DNA from: Aphrophora alni
Lineage: Eukaryota > Arthropoda > Insecta > Hemiptera > Aphrophoridae
Length of the DNA: 64,000 nt
Direction: 5' to 3'
Assembly: GCA_963513935.1 (NCBI GenBank)
Contig: OY740768.1
Location: forward strand, 61,186,004-61,250,003
In this document: piece by piece, positions 60,192 through 64,000 of the stretch
Layout of the letters: the number at the start of each line of letters is the position of its first letter
How positions within the stretch are numbered: the stretch's first letter is position 1
Notes under the pieces: model-generated
Told to the model about the DNA's origin: nothing
What the model saw: the letters and a program-made list of their open reading frames with translations, nothing else
Database searches by the model: none
Position numbers and translations under genes: made by a program

Positions 60192-60630
60192 TTAATAGCG
60201 CTCACCTAGACTTTTGAACGAAGAATGACTGAAAATGCTTTGAAAAAACAGAAGTAACACATTTAGATATTCTTAAATTATTTTATAAATTTGATCTTAA
60301 AGATCTAAAACGAAAAGATACCTAGTTTTTTCAAAAGTTCAAATGTTATCTACAACTCTACCAACAGTATGAGCATAAAATGCTAGAACTTTACTTTGAT
60401 ATACAAAAAGTATTTTTTTCCTGTTTTAAAAATTAATATATGTTTGCTTTTTCCGTTAAAATATGACTTACAGATCTTGAATTACATAAGTGAGGACATA
60501 AAAGAATTTTCATATTGTTGTAAAAGCTTGTCTCTTTTTCATAAAAACCTAAAGATAAAAATAAGTATTAATAAAATAATAATCCTAACAATTCTGAAAA
60601 AAAAAGATTAAAAAAATAGTCTTTATTTAA

Positions 60631-60633
<3 letters not shown>

Positions 60634-60690
<57 letters not shown>
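60634..60690. repeat. (AT)n microsatellite
   Basis: Pure (AT)n, about 57 bp, the longest perfect run in the window. Confidence 0.92.
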
Positions 60691-60691
<1 letters not shown>

Positions 60692-60695
<4 letters not shown>

Positions 60696-62159
60696 GGTAT
60701 ATCAAAAAAATATTCGATATACCTTTTCCTTATTCTAAGTTTTTCTGTAGTTTCTCTTAGATTGTATTGGGTTATAATAATAATAAAATTTTAAAAAGAA
60801 GAAATTTTTTAAATAACACTGTTAAATAAACTATTGAAACATAAACATTAGAGAATAAGAAAAGAAAATCGAAATTTGTGTCAAATAGTTTTATTCAATA
60901 TATTTATTAATAGACACAAATATGTCTTAAAAAAATATTGTTCTTAAATTCAATTATACTGACATAAAAATTAAGGAAAAGGAAAAGAAAACTTGAGTTT
61001 TGGGAACTTTTTTTTAGACATTATTGATTACTTAGTCATAACTGAGATGGGCACTTCAGATGTAAAGGAGTTTCAAAATAACAACACTTGTGATCTGAGG
61101 AGTATATGAAACGAGCAAATTTGTTAATCAGGATTAAGATCAAGTTATTGATCTGAGAATAAGATAGTGAATAGACAGGACATATGAGGCCCTAGGCCTG
61201 CCACATTCCACTCGGGACAAAGTCAAAGATAAAGGGAGACTAAGCAGAGGAATAGGTTTTTGCCAGATACTCCATATTGAAAACAGTTCAGACAGAGTTT
61301 CGTTTTTATTGGTGCAACATACAAGTGAATTTGACAAGATTTAGAATGAGAGCTATACATTATACTCGGAATTTAATAATTAGGTTTTACTTTTCTCTGC
61401 CATTAAAAAAAAATATTTGAAAAAATAATTGAATTAACAAAGAGACGCTTACGAGTTGTGTGAAGTTTAAATTATAATTGGAGTATCATAACGAAATTTG
61501 TATAACATTACTTCTAGTAAAACAACATTCCTTGTGTTGTCTTATTTATGTCTTAATAATATCCTTAGTTGATGCATTTGATAGTAACTCCAAATTTGGA
61601 AACTTAAATTATAAAACAAAAATCCGTTTTGAATAACAGAAAATTGTACTAAAAACAATTAGGTAATGTTATCAGAAATATAATTTTATTAGGAGATTTT
61701 CCACTTTTTTAAGAAATCATTTCGATGAAGAAGTTGATTAAAAAGATAATATGGGGCAAGAAAGCTTTGCAATACATAAGACACCTATTCTGACAAATAG
61801 CGTACAACTGGTAGTGTAAAATATCACATGTTAAAAGTAGACAGAGGCACCATAGTGTTATTCTTCCACTCTGTTTGGCACTCCAATTAATACCAAGTTC
61901 CAAAGATTCTCTTCTAGCTTGCCCCACTGCTGTACATGTCCTGTAATGACTCTCCTTATAGAGGAAGCAATGCTGTTATTTGGAGTACATCTTGTGTCAT
62001 TATCGAACAATTTAAAAAAGTTCACTTACCAACAAATAGGTAGCTTTTAAGGTTTTCTTTGTAAATAAAACAAAGTACAGTATGATTCTTATAACCCAGG
62101 ACTGTATTTCTTTTTAATGTTAGCTACAAAACTAACAAAGATTGTTGACTTTTGTTGGT
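60692..62159. other. Intergenic or intronic AT-rich stretch
   Basis: No coding blocks were recognised. If the minus-strand gene extends through here, this is intron. Confidence 0.45.
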
Positions 62160-63330
62160 TTTGAGTAACCTTGTGGGGAGAGTTATTGTCATGAGATCAT
62201 TACCCCCCCCCCCCAATTCGCCATGTGCCTGTGCTAGTCTGTTAGTTAATCCACCATGAGTCTCACCAAGAATCAGAGGGTTACATTATTGAAAATTTAC
62301 TTCGCCGGGTAAATTTTACAATCTTTAAGTTGAGTTGTTGGTAGAAAAATGTTCGTATACTCCTTCCAAGGAAATCAACAGTGTATGATCTTGTACATTG
62401 TTTTTGTAACACAGGTGTTAATGATAAACTAAGAAAACACAGTTTACAAAGGTGTTCAACTGACACTTCTGTGTTCTCCCGGTAAATCACTTCAGCGATT
62501 ATCTCAACTGATGGAAGCATCTTTTCAACCTGTCAAAGAGCCACTAAATGTCTGAACCTGCAGCCATATGAAGTTCGGATAGTCCAAGAATTATGTCCTT
62601 TGGATGCAGAAAAGTGCATAGGTTATTGTATTTGGTTTAAGAGATTCATTGTAACAATAAGAATAATCAACTTAACAATACTTTTTTAGTGTTAAGGCCG
62701 GGTTTTGTTTAAATGAATATATTAATAGCCAAAACACTTGCATCTTGGCTGCCCCTAATTCTCACGCCTTACAAGAGGTTCCACTTCACACAGCGAAAAA
62801 ATTGGAGTTTGTTGTGTCATATCCAGAAAGAGAATTGTTGAACCAATTTTCTTTGACAAGACGGTTAATTCTGATGTTTATCATAGAACAATTTGTAGTT
62901 ATGCTTCACGTTGATGAATGTTATTGTGCGACCTGTTACATTTGACGATTGATTAATTTACAAAATCTGTTGCCAGCCCAGACTTTTTTCTGTGGGGCTA
63001 TTTTAAGAACTCGGTATATCCTAGAATGCTGCAAGATTTACAAAACAATAAAAACATTGTAAGGAGCATCCCACCCAATTTACTGAATTACGTATCTGTA
63101 AACATGTGTGTTGTCAAGTTGATTTGTGCATGTTACAAAATGGAGAACAATTTCCGCTTCTTTTGTAAAGGTATCTTAAAAACTGTAATTTATAATATAA
63201 AAAATGTATAAAATAAATATTGTGTTAAATAACATAAATTTTAACATTACTATATTAGAGGTATCATATTGAAGTATCAGTTCTATATTTCATTTTTCAA
63301 TTAGAGTCCGGAAGTATATGAATCACCCTG
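62160..63330 (+). mobile_element. Mariner-type element copy B
   Basis: Homologous to the split element of intron 2, from 'CATGTGCCT..GTTAGTC' near 62223 to 'TGAATCACCCTG' at 63330. Pieces of the transposase appear in order on plus: 'MSLTKNQRVTLLK' (62257), 'PHALQEVPLHTAKK' (about 62763), and 'MLQDLQNNKNIVRSIPPNLL' (63026) with 'KMENNFRFFCKG' at the C-terminus. Stops and shifts break it. It is uninterrupted, so it shows what copy A looked like before the LTR element landed. Confidence 0.75.
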
Positions 63331-64000
63331 AGTTTTAATAATGTTTTCAAGACAGTTTGTCTATCTGTTTAATCATCTACCAGGGAAACGGATTTATTAA
63401 TGTTAATGAAATTTATTTTGTATTTTAGGACTAGGATCATGCAACAAGACATCTTAAAAACTGAAGGTATGTACTATAAGAGTAAGATATAAAACTGTTT
63501 TCTAAAATTGATTCTGTTTATAACCAATTATATTTTGGTCAAACATAGCCCATGCGAAGAAAAGAGAGACAAAGAAATCTTCCTGAAAATTCTGAACCAA
63601 TAGTTATAGGTTAAAAGTATAAATGATATATAAGGATGTCAACAACACTGTATCTCATAATTGGTTCAAGAGATTTCATTCAAATTTTGGAGAAATAAAA
63701 AGATTAATGAAGATTAGCGACAAAAGAAACCAGTTTATAAAGAAAACCATGATTAACTAGTAATTTATAAAATAATAAAATGGGCTCTAATCAAGAGTGG
63801 TCAAGTTTAATTTTTCCAAATTATTCTCGTATCATAAATTAACTTTAATTAAAATTTTCGATTATTGGTTTTGATCATTAATCTTCACGCTTCACCAAAA
63901 TTTGAATGAACATGCTTTGTTAAATTTTTAGATATACAAACATCCATGTTTCTACCGAGTTTGATCTCACTCAAAATTTTATTGAGATGTGACTAATACT
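63331..64000. other. Window end, AT-rich
   Basis: No firm gene. One short exon-like segment (63429-63466) is listed separately. Confidence 0.45.
63429..63466 (+). CDS. Tentative 38-bp exon
   Basis: A good acceptor (TTTGTATTTTAG) and donor (GTATGT) enclose 38 bp, open in one frame ('TRIMQQDILKTE', phase 1 in and out) that includes an ATG. It could be an internal or first coding exon of a gene continuing to the right. Such small segments also arise by chance in AT-rich DNA. Confidence 0.22.

Noticed and set aside
60472..60548. Minus-strand segment with acceptor CTTTAG and donor GTAAGT, considered as the exon upstream of 57631
   Set aside because: Its only open frame leaves phase 0, but the exon at 57631 needs two bases from the previous exon; composition is not convincing.
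62000..62030. Minus-strand donor-like GTAAGTGAA after TTTGTTG, considered as another upstream exon
   Set aside because: The frame that fits the next exon meets a stop within a few codons and has no acceptor.
1..64000. CRISPR array, bacterial operon or rRNA gene
   Set aside because: No regularly spaced identical repeats with unique spacers, no ribosomal binding sites with tight gene strings, and no rRNA-like stretch; spliced genes and transposons show a eukaryotic genome.

Overview
The window looks like a stretch of an AT-rich, transposon-laden animal genome. It is most likely an arthropod, and a sap-feeding (hemipteran-like) insect would fit; that lineage guess is inference from the transposon mix, not proven. 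The evidence for a eukaryote is direct: spliced exons with GT/AG borders and matching phases, AATAAA signals, (AT)n microsatellites, and many pogo/Tigger, mariner, piggyBac, LINE and LTR-element relics.

Three host genes can be supported. (1) A plus-strand short-chain dehydrogenase/reductase of the retinol dehydrogenase (RDH11-14) type runs over about 39.5 kb (5306-44788). It has six recognisable exons (5306-5424, 17441-17599, 28679-28780, 29589-29804, 39433-39640, 44659-44788) whose phases match throughout. The exon with the start codon and the N-terminal membrane anchor was not found. (2) Only 78 bp after its stop lies a single-exon gene (44867-45676) for a 269-residue FKBP-like protein with three TPRs, of the FKBPL / Bride-of-doubletime type. 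(3) Two exons on the minus strand (57565-57631 and 55142-55261) make the C-terminus of an unrecognised protein that ends near a poly(A) signal at 55051.

Almost everything else is mobile DNA, mostly inside the dehydrogenase introns. Intron 1 (5425-17440) holds a decayed Tigger transposase, a short pogo derivative, a putative solo LTR, a piggyBac-like element split by a LINE, and a second piggyBac-like element with captured pogo DNA. Intron 2 (17600-28678) holds a mariner-type element cut in two by a young LTR retroelement of about 8 kb. That retroelement has LTRs that look identical, a 4-bp target duplication and one intact Asn-rich coiled-coil ORF, but no recognisable pol. Intron 4 (29805-39432) carries LINE tails, a Tigger derivative, a second copy of the first piggyBac family and a GA-rich microsatellite next to exon 5. 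Intron 5 (39641-44658) carries a decayed Tigger transposase and a diverged relative of the LTR.

Downstream of the FKBP-like gene are a tRNA-derived SINE, a 43-bp-arm palindromic element, a degenerate minisatellite, a decayed mariner, two more TTAA-flanked elements, a foldback element with arms of about 230 bp, and a second copy of the intron-2 mariner-type family. The most unusual object is the non-autonomous LTR element at 19414-27391, for its intact gag-position ORF, missing pol and strong depletion of G on the plus strand (C on its sense strand).
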